A DNA stretch of 64,000 nt, from the NCBI GenBank assembly GCA_032871835.1, contig CM065299.1, positions 7,783,001 through 7,847,000 on the forward strand, written 5' to 3'. The stretch is from Dipteronia dyeriana. Lineage: Eukaryota > Streptophyta > Magnoliopsida > Sapindales > Sapindaceae. Positions 47,822 to 58,480 of this stretch are shown here, in pieces (the first letter of the stretch is position 1; each line of letters opens with the position of its first letter). The notes below the pieces were generated by a model. It made no database searches. It had not been told where the DNA came from and saw only the letters and a list, made by a program, of their open reading frames with translations. A program made the position numbers and the translations under genes.

Positions 47822-48132
47822 AAGAGTGATTGTATTTGCATCCTTCAAAATCACTATATCCTCCTCATCCTTCAAAATCTGTTTGTATATGAAATTCTTA
47901 TTATGTTTAAATTTCTATAATATCCTCATGTAAAATTAAACTAGTAGTTATAAAAATCTTTGTAATAACAATTAATTTAATCATAAATTAAAACTAGAAA
48001 TCACAAAAGATAAAAAAGAACAAATATAGAAAAGAAGCGCAAATCTTAAAACCCTTGAACTCCTGATTAGAGGTGCCCCATAACCGAACCTGATTTGCAC
48101 GAGTTTCCCTAAACCTGACCCTTGCCCTAAAC
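47822..48132. other. 3' flank of the ankyrin gene and left part of a split hAT-like sequence
   Basis: 47822-48050 is AT-rich 3' flank. 48068-48132 (GAGGTGCCCCATAACCGAACC ... GACCCTTGCCCTAAAC) resembles the GACCC/GGGTC-rich sequence resuming at 57468-58005 after the MULE, so the MULE probably inserted into an older repeat. Confidence 0.45.
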
Positions 48133-48575
48133 GGGGGTAAAAAAATTATTGGCACTATTTGAGGGGTGTGTTGTGTAAATATCACCACTTTACTAATGTA
48201 TGTTTAAACACCACTTTACTAATGTATGTTTAAAAGGCATCAAAAGAGTCTTTGAGATAAAAATATCCTGAAATATTTTAACAGTTCCGGTAGTTGTCGT
48301 TTTCAAAGTCAGAGAGAAGCAACAGTCAAACCGACGGGAAACTAATCGACAGTAAAGTGACCGGAACAGCTGCGATTGATAAAGGTAAGATTGATTATTT
48401 TTCCTCGTTTTTGTTTTTGTTGTTGTTGACTTGCATTACATGTTAGAATTGATTTTTGTTAATAGGAATTGTAGAAACCGGTTAAAATAGAGATGTGAGA
48501 ATGGTTGTGGTTTAGGTTAGGGTTTGCAATTTGGTTGAATATCAGTTAAGGAAGATGAAATCTGGGTTTTCGAGA

Positions 48576-49612
48576 CTTTTTTTCAAGAAAATCGAGCTTA
48601 TTTGATTAGTCGAGCTATTTTTTTTCGTGAAAATTAGGTTTTGTTAGATTGAGGTTTTTGGAAAAGGAATCGAGCTTTGTCGAAAAGGAATCGAGCTTTT
48701 TTTAAAAAAGAATCGAGCCATTTTGAAAAGGATCGAGCTTTTTTGAATAGGTTTCGAGCTTTTTTGAATAGGTTCGAGATAATTTAGAATTAGATCGAGC
48801 GTATTTGAAAGGGATCGAGCTTTTTTGAAAAGGGATCGAACCTTTTTTAAAAGGGATCGAGCCATTTTGAAAAGGAATCGAGTTTTTTTGAATAGGTTCG
48901 AGCTGTTTTTGAATTGGATCGAGCATATTTGAAAGGGATCGAGCTTTTTTGAAAAGGGATCGAGCTTTTTTAAAAAGGGATCGAGCTTTTTAAAAAATGG
49001 ATCGAGCCTTTTTGAAAGGGATCGAGCCTTTTTGAAAGGGATCGAGCCTTTTTGAAAAGGGATCGAGCGTTTTTAAAAAGGGATCGAGGTTTTTTAAAAG
49101 GGATCGAGCTTTTTTTAAAAGTGATGGAGCTTTTATGAAAGGGATTGAGCTTTTTTGAAAGGGATCGAGCCTTTTTTAAAGAGATCGAGCCTTTTTGAAA
49201 GGGATTGAGCCATTTTGAAAAGGAATCGAGCTTTTTTGAATATGTTTCGAGCTTTTTTGAATATGTTCGAGTTGTTTTTGAATTGGATCGAGCCTATTTG
49301 AAAGGGATAAAGCTTTTTTGAAAAGGGATCGAGCCTTTTTTTTAAAAGGGATCGAGCTTTTTTAAAAAGAGATCGAGCTTATTTTAAAAGGGATCGAGCT
49401 TTTTTTTAAAAGTGATGGAGCTTTTATGAAAGAGATCGAGCTTTTTTGAAAGGGATCGAGCCTTTTGAAAGGGATCGAGCCTTTTTGAAAAGGAATCGAG
49501 TTTTTTTGTAAAGCAATCGAGCTGTTTTGAAAGGGATCGAGCCTTTTTGAAAAGAAATCGAGTATTTTTGTAAATCAATCGAGCTTTTTTGAAAGGGATC
49601 GAGCTTTTTAAT
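48576..49612 (+). repeat. Left subterminal array of ~20-21-bp GATCGAGC/T-tract repeat
   Basis: About fifty units close to GGGATCGAGCTTTTTTGAAA follow each other, each 20-21 bases, with substitutions and small length changes. Higher-order similarity exists: the run near 48720-48960 resembles that at 49200-49500. The conserved core is GATCGAG followed by a C/T step and five to eight Ts. The minus-strand frames (KKARSLSKKLDPF and so on) come from the repeat and are not genes. Confidence 0.95.
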
Positions 49613-49756
49613 AAAATTATGTTTAATGATGTTGTATTTCTGTTACATTGCAGATGAAAATTAGGTTAAGGGATTCGGTTAAAACTCCTGAAGAATACTA
49701 GTACGAGGGAAAATTGACACGACACAACCATTTTTTATGCCCTCGCCCATAAAGAC

Positions 49757-52700
49757 GACGAGCTGAACCGTGTCCTTGTAGAATTTACAGATGAAGACCG
49801 TCTGCGGTTTATGGCGTCATGTTTCGGGCATTTCCTGACGATGCATAGGGAGATGAAGTTTTTCGGTGGTATTATCCATCTGTTGCTTTTGAGGGAGCTC
49901 CATCATAACGGCCCCACAGATGAGATGCACTTCATGTTAGGAACCCAGTCGGTGAGGTTTTCGAAGGTGAAATTTTGTCTGATCACCGGACTGCGGTTTG
50001 GAGTTGTACCAGAGACCATAATGTATGCAGCAGTGGAGAATGGCATACATGAGCGGTACTTTCCTGGAGCCAAAGAGGTGTCGTTGGAGCAGATTAGGGG
50101 TGTTGTCACCGGCACAGATTTCGGACAGACGTACGATGCTGTCAAGCTCTGTCTCTTATATATGCTGAACTGGATACTGATAGGGGTGGATGAGAGATTC
50201 AAGATTCCAGTTTGACAGTTTTGACTAGTTGAGGACCTCGATGCGTTCTACGCGTTCCCGTGGGGTGCCCACGTGTACAGGCATTCTATTCACTCATTCA
50301 AGCATGCGTTTGACGGACGAAGAGACGGGTTCGAGCTCCGCCGGTAGGAAAAGGGCGCTGATGTACACAGGGTGGAGACCTACAACATATACAGTCTTTC
50401 TCATGCCCTGTTGGTAAGAAGTTCGAACTACAAATTGTACTTTATTGTTGGTGCCCAAAATTTTATGGATTCTTATCGTACTTATCTATGATGCAGATAT
50501 TTGCTTTGGAGGTGATCCCTGAGTTGGCCAAAGAGGTCGGTGTCCGGAGGGTTACTGATCTGACTCCCCGTATTTTGAAGTGGGAGTTGACCAAACAACC
50601 GAGAGGGAAGAAGCTAGCAAAGATTTTCAAAGTCAGGGTATGTATTTATTTTGTTAATGTTTTTATTAGTTAGTATTTGTACAATGACATTGTTCTAACT
50701 AATATTTCAGATGTTTGCGATCAAGGAACTGGTGCCGACACCAGCTGAGAGACAGGCACCGTACTATGCCTGCCTAGACGAGGGGGGGAGCCTGTATGTA
50801 GAAGATGTCATGGATGATATGCCACCTGAGGTCCCTGATCAGACCACCTTATGCGGGATCAGTGGTACAGACAGGACCATTGACAGTGAGGGATCTGAGC
50901 CCGCTGCTGTGGTTTGATACCCAGTGACAGTGAGGGATATGAGACAGACCTTCAACGAGAAAGGCATAGGCATAGGCGGGTTTGTTTTTCCACCCCCGGA
51001 CATGGTACATCTGTAGGGGATTCCCGTTGAGGCGTTGGACGTGATGGAAAGGCAAGTTGAAAACAAAGTTAAGTATTTTTTATTAACACATGCTGATAGT
51101 TTTTTACTAACAATGTAGACATGATTTCAGGCTCCGTGGACTAAAATGTTGAACGATGTGCGTGAAGCCCTCCGGAAGTGTGACGAGGATCGACAACATC
51201 AACACTTGGAGTTGTTGGATATGATCCGAAAGAGTGATAAGGATAGTCAGCAGCAACACCGATTGTTACTGGATATGATGTAGGGGCTTCAAGGTTTGAC
51301 ATTAAGTACACACCGGGATGGCCCCCTACCTCCTGATCAATTATTTAGTCCCGGAGGATCGACTGATAGGTTTACGGGGGGGACAGACACCCAGGCTCAG
51401 CGGTCCCCCCCACCTCCAATCACATCGATCCCCCCACCTCCTAGCACATCGATTTAACCACAGTGGTCCCCTCCCCCACCCAGCATGTCCGTGGCGTCAG
51501 AGTGGTTCCATCCCCCACCCAGCACGTCCGTGACTTCGGAGCGGTCCCCTCCCCCACCCAGCACGTCCATGGCATCGGAGCGGCCCCCTCCCCCACCCAG
51601 CACGTACGTGGTGTCGGAGCAGTTCCCTTCCCCCCTACCCAGCACGTCCGTGGCGTGAGAGCAATTCCCTCCCCCACCCAGCACATCTGTGGCGTCGGAG
51701 CGGTCCCCTCCCCCACCCAGCATGTTTGTGGCGTGGGAGCGGTCCCCTCCCCCACCCAGCACGTCCGTGGCATCGGAGCGGTCCCCTCCCCCGATGAATC
51801 GTTTAGGTAAGCGCGAATGGCAGTTGGTGAGCTCTTACACAGATCCATGCCGTCCAAAGAGGTTGAAGACACGACCCGAGTCTATGGAATACATTTTTGA
51901 CCCCCACGGACTAGTGGACGCTGACCACCTTACGGCATACAAGGCCTTCGTATGCAGTCCAACTTCATGGACTTGGAGGACACGGCACGTCCGTGGCATC
52001 GGAGCGGTCCCCTCCCCCACCCATCACGTCCGTGGTGTCGGAGCAGTTCCCTCCCCCCCTACCCAGCACGTCCGTGGCATGGGAGCTGTTCCCTCCCCCA
52101 CCCAGCACGTCTGTGGCGTTGGAGCGGTCCCCTCCCCCACCCAGCACGTCCGTGGCATTGGAGCGGTCCCCTCCCCCGACGAAGCTTTTAGGTAAGCGCG
52201 GATGGAAGTTGGTGAGCCCTTACACAGATCCATGCCGTCCAAAGAGGTTGAAGACACGGCCCGAGTCTATGGAATACATTTTTGACCCCCACGGACTAGT
52301 GGACGCTGACCACCTTACGGCATACAAGGCCTTCGTATGCAGTCCAACTTCATGGACTTGGAGGACACGGTACGTACTTGTTATATTTCATATTAACTTT
52401 TATGTAAGTATTGTTGAATTGTTAACAATTATGGTGGTTTTATTGTTTGTCAGCATATGGATGCATACCTCAATATTCTTCGCAAGCGTCAGCGAGGATT
52501 CCACAATGTGTACAACCAGAGGATCAACGTGTTGGATACACAATTTTATGTAAGTAGTTATAACATTTGGGAATCATATTGGATTTTATGCTTCCGTATT
52601 AATAATACGATCTTGTCAATCCTTGTACAACCACTTATGTTGTACATGTGGGAGAGGATAATGCCTCGTGATTCCCACGGTACTGTGAGCACGGCAAGGT

Positions 52701-53370
52701 GGAATGTGTTACAGTTCTAATGGTTGGAAGAGGCGGTCCGTGGAGCAACCACGAGTGGAAACCGTCCATGGCACGAGGTTGATCAGGTAAGTGTTACATG
52801 ATTGAGATGATTTTAAAAAAAAATTGTAAGTATATCCTCAGCTAACACGGCATGCAAACTATTACAGGTGCTGATTTCGTGCAACGTTGGGGCCTAACAT
52901 TGGTTGATGGTGAGCGTCGACCTTTATCGCGGGAAGATTGACATTTATGACCCCAGGAGACAGGAAGTCCCTTATCAGATCAGACACCAGCAAGTCCGGA
53001 CATTACATTGGTTTTTACCCTCCATGTTGAGTGACACAGGGTTCCACACAGCACGGTGACCTAGTCGTCGGGCGTTTACTCAGGAAAATAAGCCCTTCTC
53101 GGTCAGCCTAGTGCATGGTTCTATAGTCCCCCAACAAAAGAAATCGTAAGACATTCTATTCCATTCACGTGTTTAGATATTCTTTATGAACGATTTCTAA
53201 TGGTGATTTATGTCCCGAATTGTTGAGGTAATTGTGGTCCCCATACTTTGAGAATTATCGAGTACATCGTGGCGAACCGAAGGCCTTTTGATTGGTCAGA
53301 GGACTACAGGGGAATGATTCGGGAAAAAATGGTTGTGGAGATTTTTGCTAACTCCAGGTCCGCCAAGTGA
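49757..53370 (+). pseudogene. DUF1985 / ULP1-like C48 cysteine protease gene carried by the MULE, broken
   Basis: Exon 1 (about 49757-50413) is a DUF1985 domain: MASCFGHFLTM, EMHFMLGTQSVRFSKVKFCL, ITGLRFG and WGAHVYRHSIHSF. Further exons start at 50497 and 50711 and, after an intron, near 51130. A proline-rich linker, partly a 13-residue repeat, leads to the protease: DAYLNILRKRQ at 52457, then HWLMVSVDLYRGKIDIYD and finally NCGPHTLRIIEYIV, ending with TGA at 53368-53370. The ULP1 triad can be placed: His codon 52898-52900, Asp 52949-52951, Cys 53233-53235. ULP1 enzymes cleave SUMO precursors or conjugates; substrate here is unknown. In-frame stops occur at 50213, 50222, 50345, 50915, 52895 and elsewhere, several where Trp is expected. 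The protein cannot be made whole from this copy. Confidence 0.8.
51440..52195 (+). repeat. 39-bp coding minisatellite (13-residue unit) with a 384-bp higher-order duplication
   Basis: The 39-base unit encodes variants of SPPPPSTSVASER. A first block runs 51440-51795 and a second 51983-52185. Between and after them a non-repetitive 190-base segment (LGKREWQLVSSYTDPCRPKR...) occurs twice, at 51804-51982 and 52188-52366, nearly identical, so the linker grew both by unit slippage and by a 384-base duplication. Unit length is a multiple of three, which keeps the frame. Confidence 0.9.
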
Positions 53371-53555
53371 TTTTTTGTATATTACCATTTTAGTTGTACA
53401 CAGACATGTAATTAATTCATGAATATTAATTCGTTCATTATTCATTCATTAATATTAATTCGTTCATTATTCATTAATAAGTAATTATTGCAATTCCAAA
53501 TTATTACAATCTGATACATTTCCAAAAGTTTTCAATATGATAAAAAAATAATCAT
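53371..53555. other. Short spacer between the convergent MULE genes
   Basis: 185 bases, AT-rich, with TTAATTCGTTCATTATTCATT repeats at 53400-53475. Both genes end here, so it should hold both 3' ends and poly(A) sites; AATAATCATTC and AATTATTACAATC are AT-rich candidates only. Confidence 0.5.
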
Positions 53556-56243
53556 TCATTCCCTATTAGAGTCAATGTTAGGGCACGTTTGTTTGTTGTG
53601 TCCAATTGAATGGCAGATGCTACACTTGCGGCGGTATTCATCAGGAATAGCTCTTCTTGTACCTTCATTAATCATCGATGGATTAGAACATCTCCTGGAA
53701 TTATGCCCTGGTTGTCTACATCTTCTACAGGATTGTGTAGTTGTCCTCTCCGAAGACGAGACATGGCGACCCGCCCTCGGGCCTCCTGCTTGTCTCCTGG
53801 AGTTTGGATTTAAAATCACCCTCTAAGCAATGTCAGATGGCAATATCCAAGTGGAAGGATGGCCCACCGGCATAATAGGAATCGAGTACGTGTTAATAAG
53901 TGTTTGTGTCTTGTAGTAGTCAGCACACAAAGTTGTGAAGTCCAAGTTACACTCCCTGTAAAAAACATTGAAAACGATCAGCTTCACCAAGAAAATGATC
54001 AGTGGGTTTTCAAAGTTACGAAGTCCAAGTTACAGTAATCTACCGTGCCACCGCAAAGGCGTGAGAACATGGAAAATGATCCATTTGAAATTTGTTGCAA
54101 GTACAAGTCTTCCGAGCTAAGTCAACAGTCCACTATTTTTCAGACCGCTTGACCGAAAAAATGTTTCAGTAGACTGGATTTACGGTCAAATAACCACACT
54201 TCTCCACACGTTTTAAGAGCACAAGATATGTTGTGTCGGTCAACTGATGACGCATGGTTTGTGCAGCTCTATAGCGATCATGAAACCACCGTTGCAGCAT
54301 ATTCATAATGAACTCAACCAGAGTCAACAAAGGCAGTTGGCGTGTAAACTTTAGGCATGAGTTTATGCATTCTGCAGCATTAGTCGTCATCATCCTATAC
54401 CTTCTTTCTGGGCAGTGTACACGAGACCACTTGTGTGGACCGACATAAATGACATAATCATATGCATTCTGGTGCAAGTTTCTTAACTCTTCCATATACT
54501 GGTTATATTCAAACTCGGTGTATGCGCGGGCTGCTTTGTCCGTTATTACGGTAACATCCTTCTTATGAAATCGCTTTTTGACATTTTCAGCAAAGTGTCA
54601 GCAACATATGGTATGGGTGGCATAAGGGAACACTTTAGAAATCCCTACTTCAATGCTTGCATGCCTATCGAAAATGAAAAATAGCTCATCAATATGACCT
54701 AGGGCACCCTTCAAGCAATCCAAAAACCATTCCCATGAAAGGTTGTTTTCTGAGTCGCCGTACCCAAAAGCAATTGGATACACGTGTTCGTTCCCATCTT
54801 GTGCTGTTGCAACAAACATTGTACCCCAGAATTGTCCCTTTAAATGGGTACCATCATCGGCAATGACTGGACGTATACACATTCAGAATCCTCTAAGTGA
54901 GGCACCAATCGATACGAAGAAGTATAGAAATGTATCATCTTTGTTGCACTGTAAGTCAGTGATTGTGTCGGGATTTGGTTGTTCCAAAACGTAACCAAAT
55001 GATGGAAGCAGTTGAAAGGTTTCCTCATGCTTTCTATATGTCAGTGACAACGCATAATCGAGGGCGGCGTGTGCCTTACTGTACATGATTTGGATTCCAT
55101 ACATTGATTTCATGTCGGTGATTATGTCCTTCGGACGCATTAGTCGACCATCTTGTTGTTGAAGTCTAGGCGCAATAACTTCTCCAATTGTGACTGCATT
55201 AGCTTGTCGGTGCCGGCGGTGAATTTCCTCTAACGGACAAGTGTGTTCGTTGACAAAACTTCTTACTTGAAAGTATGTGCCTTCATCTTTCCTCACCGCT
55301 CTTAACTTCCACGTACAATTTCCCATCAAACAAGCTAGATGTAATGTTGTCTTATTGGACTTTTTCACCTTCCACTAGAAGTTCTGCCGCATTGCAAAAT
55401 GCCCTACTAGTCTCTTCAAATCCTTTTTCGTTGCAAAAAACTGGCCTTTATATATTATGCTTGTAGGTTCATCTTCAAACAAGTTCCTGCTTCCACCAAT
55501 ACCAAACGAGTATGATTTTGCTCCTGGAATAACCCATGTTCTTGCATTGTCTGAATCATCTCATCTGCAATTACATTAGCCCTCCCCTCGGAGGTCCCAA
55601 CTATATCTGGTGCACTGGATCTAAATCTGTATACATGTCTTACACGTCTTTCCATTTCGACAGGTTCTGCATCATCCTAATTGTCCTCTACATTTTCTAC
55701 AGAATTTAAATTGCCCTCATTATCCACCTCATGATTCACCTCAACATTCAGTGCTATATTCTCCTCATTGTTGATGTCATTGTAGATCTCATTGTATTAG
55801 TGGTTGTACTCTCTACCATTCATCTCAATATAACAACCAAATACATCGTCGAATTGAGGTTCCGGTCTATTATCATGGGCGACTACTTCCGGTAGGACAA
55901 CACATATGTTTTCCCGACCATCAATCTCACTTCTTTCTGTGAACAACTGGTTGCTTCCGCTTGACGATCGAAATTGTTGGGTGTTATCAGAATGAGGGAT
56001 ATCTTCACCAATAACACCTCCTGCTGGCCTCTCGATTATACTAACACATACTTGAGGGATCACTCTATCTTCCCCTAGCATAAACTGAACATCGTCATTG
56101 TTTCTTATAAATGTACAACATGTAGTCCTAGGAACAATTGATAGAGACTGTAGCTCAGCACTGTATTTGTTCTCATCAAACTTCACAATGGTTTGCACGA
56201 TCAACACCAGTTCGTCGTAACTCAAATTCTTTGACACATACAA
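53556..56243 (-). pseudogene. MURA-type Mutator transposase of the KI-MULE, broken
   Basis: Minus-strand order: an acidic N-terminal segment (56243-55797) beginning LSYDELVLIV; a MuDR-type DNA-binding region (55368-54883: LACLMGNCTWKLRAV, VNEHTCPLEEIHRRHR, GRLMRPKDII); the catalytic MULE domain (54882-54598: VIADDGTHLKGQFWGT, IAFGYGDSENNLSWEWF, FIFDRHASI); MTTNAAECINSCLK (54495-54166), supplying the likely third acidic residue; a SWIM zinc finger near 54130-54050 (CTCNKFQMDHFPCSHA); and two CCHC knuckles at the end (CRRCRQPGHNSRRC, CSICHSIGHNKQTC; 53819-53556). DGTHLKG, the DRH Asp and AAE Glu fit the DDE triad of the family. Stops at about 54883, 54598, 55797 and 55455 and a frame change near 54166 show that it is dead. 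Confidence 0.85.
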
Positions 56244-56424
56244 ACCTTGGTTATCGGAACCTAAATACCTCTGATTTTCGTCTGGTAATTGCTCTAGATA
56301 TGACTATTCTCACCCTATCCATTGTCCTGTCAAAACCAACATCAAAAACCATTAATAAGGAAAAAATATTTCATATTAAATTTACAATTATAAAGGATTA
56401 AACAAAAATCAAAAGTGTAAGATA

Positions 56425-56965
56425 TGAAGCTTTTTTTAAAAACTGATCGAGCTTTTTTTGTACATGATCGAGCCGTTTTTGTACATGACCGAGCTCTTTC
56501 TAACGGGATCGAGCTTTTTTTGTTCAAGACCGAGCTCTTTTTCTACATAATCGAGCTTTTTAATATATGGCTCGAGCTTTTTTTCATATGGCTCGACCTT
56601 TTACTTTTACGGATCGGGTTTTTTTTTTAGGAATCGAGCTTTTTTTATAGGTATCGAGCCTTTTCTGTGCGGTATTGAGCATTTTTTCAAAAGGGATCGA
56701 GCTATTTATGTTAGGGATCGAGCTTTTTTTGACAGGGATCGAGCTTTTTTCTGATGGATCGAGTTATTTGTGTGAGTGATCGAGCTTTTTTTGGAAAGAA
56801 TCGAGCTTTTTTTCTGATGGATCGCGCTTTTTTTGTCAAGGATCGAGCCTTTTTTCCAGGGATCGAGCTTTTTTTTTTACGTATCCAGCATCTAATTTTG
56901 GAATCGAGTTTTTTTAGAATTTGAGTGAGACTTTTTTTCACATTTTCGAGCTGTTTTACAAATGT
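56425..56965 (+). repeat. Right subterminal array of GATCGAGC/T-tract repeat
   Basis: About twenty-five units of GATCGAGCTTTTTT with variable 4-7-base spacers (TGTACAT, CTGATG, GACAGG), more diverged than the left array. The core reads GATCGAGC on the plus strand here and also in the left array. The two arrays are therefore direct copies and not part of the terminal inverted repeat. Confidence 0.9.
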
Positions 56966-57467
56966 TTCGACCTTTTTTTAAAACATTTCTAGCTTTTATG
57001 CCCAAGATTATAAACTTGTTTGCACCACTACAACTCAACTCGCCCAAATATATATACAAAAAAATATGCATACATGTTCATTCATTCTTTGTAAAAAGTT
57101 TACAACTCCAGGACATCAGCATAAAAAATTTAAGACAACATGTTCATAAATGTTCATACAGTGTTATACCACATAAAAATACAATAAAAAATGGAAATGA
57201 AGATCAGAAATATTATTTTACCTTCTTGTGTAAAATCTGGAATATGTGCAATATCTGGAATGAAGCTCGTTTTGTGAAGAAAAAATGAAGTAGGTGATTG
57301 ATTTCAGACAACTTTATTAGACGACAACCTTTAAAAAATAAAATATCGATTATTTAAGGGCAATTTCGGTAGCTCACCATAATAGATGCCTTTTAAACTT
57401 AACTTATTATAAAGGTGACATCACTGCAAGTGACCAACAAAAAGGTGACATTCATCACCAGTTCCAC

Positions 57468-58014
57468 GCCCCAAACAAGTTTTCGTTTTTTGCCACAAAC
57501 CCGTCCCAAAATGACAAAGGATGCCCAATACTCGACCCGAAATGATCCATATCATTTTTTTTATAAAAAAAACTCAAACCACTAAATATACAAATTATTT
57601 TACATTTTAAAAAAAAATCTTTTTGATTGGAAATTTAAACATACACTTAAATACAAACATAAACTATAGAAAAATCTTTTAACATACACTTAAAATTCAT
57701 ACATACACTTAAATTTAATAGAAACACAACATCTAAGTTTAATAAACTTTAAATAGGTAAGGAGACAAAGAGATTAGAGATCTGTTTTGCCTTTCATATT
57801 TTTATATTTTAAGAAATAATTATATAAATACTGTATCAAAAGGGGTGGGTCAGGGCATAAGGGGTTGACCTATACCCGACCTAATAAAAAACAAGGTAAA
57901 AAATGTTTGACCTAAACCCGACCTGAGCCCCGTTCTAAGTTCTCAAAACCCACCCCGAACGGATCGGAGCCTTGTCAGTTTGGAGCGGGTCAGAGATTTT
58001 TGCCATCCACAAAC
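57468..58014. other. Right part of the hAT-like repeat split by the MULE
   Basis: GGGTGGGTCAGGGCATAAGG, ATACCCGACC and AAACCCGACCTGAGCCCC near 57840-57930 resemble the left flank at 48068-48132. The stretch ends TTTTTGCCATCCA at 58005, like the inverse of the hAT end GGATGGCAA. The left end and target duplication are not clear. No gene. Confidence 0.4.
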
Positions 58015-58480
58015 AAGAGGCCACCATATAATGGTTTTCTCAACCGATATCGTGGAAGAGGGCTTATCCACGATCCATGTTACAGATGAGGCCTTAGTCT
58101 CTTTTACGAACCCGTCCGTGGAGGAGATCTCCACAATCACGGATTGTGGAAAATCACATTTTTCATATTGTAGAGGTAGCCTTCTCCACGATCTGTTATC
58201 GTGGAAGAGACAACCTCGACGAACAGTTTGTGGAAGAAACCTCTACGAATCCGATCATGGAGAATTTTCACATTTAAGAAATTTTCAGATCGTGGAGGAC
58301 TTCCATGATCAAAAAAAATTCAGATCAGTAGGCCTCCTTCACGACTAAATCTGGACCAGATTCATGTAGGAGGTTGCTGTCACAATGGGTCGTGGAGGAG
58401 GCCACCTCTTCCCTGACCTGAAACTGAAGCAGGCCAGCCTCTTCCACGACTTGGCCTTCACTTGAGGCCACCTTGAAATG
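58015..58480. repeat. Cluster of TCGTGGAAGAGG-type motifs in both orientations
   Basis: TCGTGGA(A/G)GAGG and its inverse CCTCCACGA, or close variants, occur more than ten times with 15-50-base spacing. The 122-codon plus frame at 57980 runs through them and appears repeat-derived. I do not recognise the family; it may be the body of a non-autonomous element. Confidence 0.5.

Larger units (their letters stand above)
48133..57467. mobile_element. Mutator-like element of the Kaonashi (KI-MULE) type, 9.3 kb
   Basis: GCCCTAAAC (48124-48132) and GCCCCAAAC (57468-57476) flank it, 8 of 9 bases alike, the duplication length of Mutator elements. The ends are diverged inverted repeats: the inverse of the right end (GGTGATGAATGTCACC, later TTTAAAAGGCATCTATTATG) can be followed in the left end (TTATTGGCAC, later TATCACC and TTTAAAAGGCATC). 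Inside, from the left: a GATCGAGC array, a DUF1985/ULP1 protease gene (+), a MURA-type transposase (-), and a second GATCGAGC array. KI-MULEs are known to carry ULP-like peptidase genes beside the transposase. Both genes are broken by stops, so this copy is not autonomous now. Confidence 0.8.

Noticed and set aside
48644..49578. Minus-strand protein frames rich in KKARSL and KKLDPF
   Set aside because: They are read-through of the 20-21-bp repeat; unit length not always a multiple of three and frames end at random.
51441..52257. Minus-strand frames with repeated CWVGEGTAPTPRT
   Set aside because: Antisense of the 39-bp coding minisatellite; the plus frame links DUF1985 to the protease domain and is the real one.
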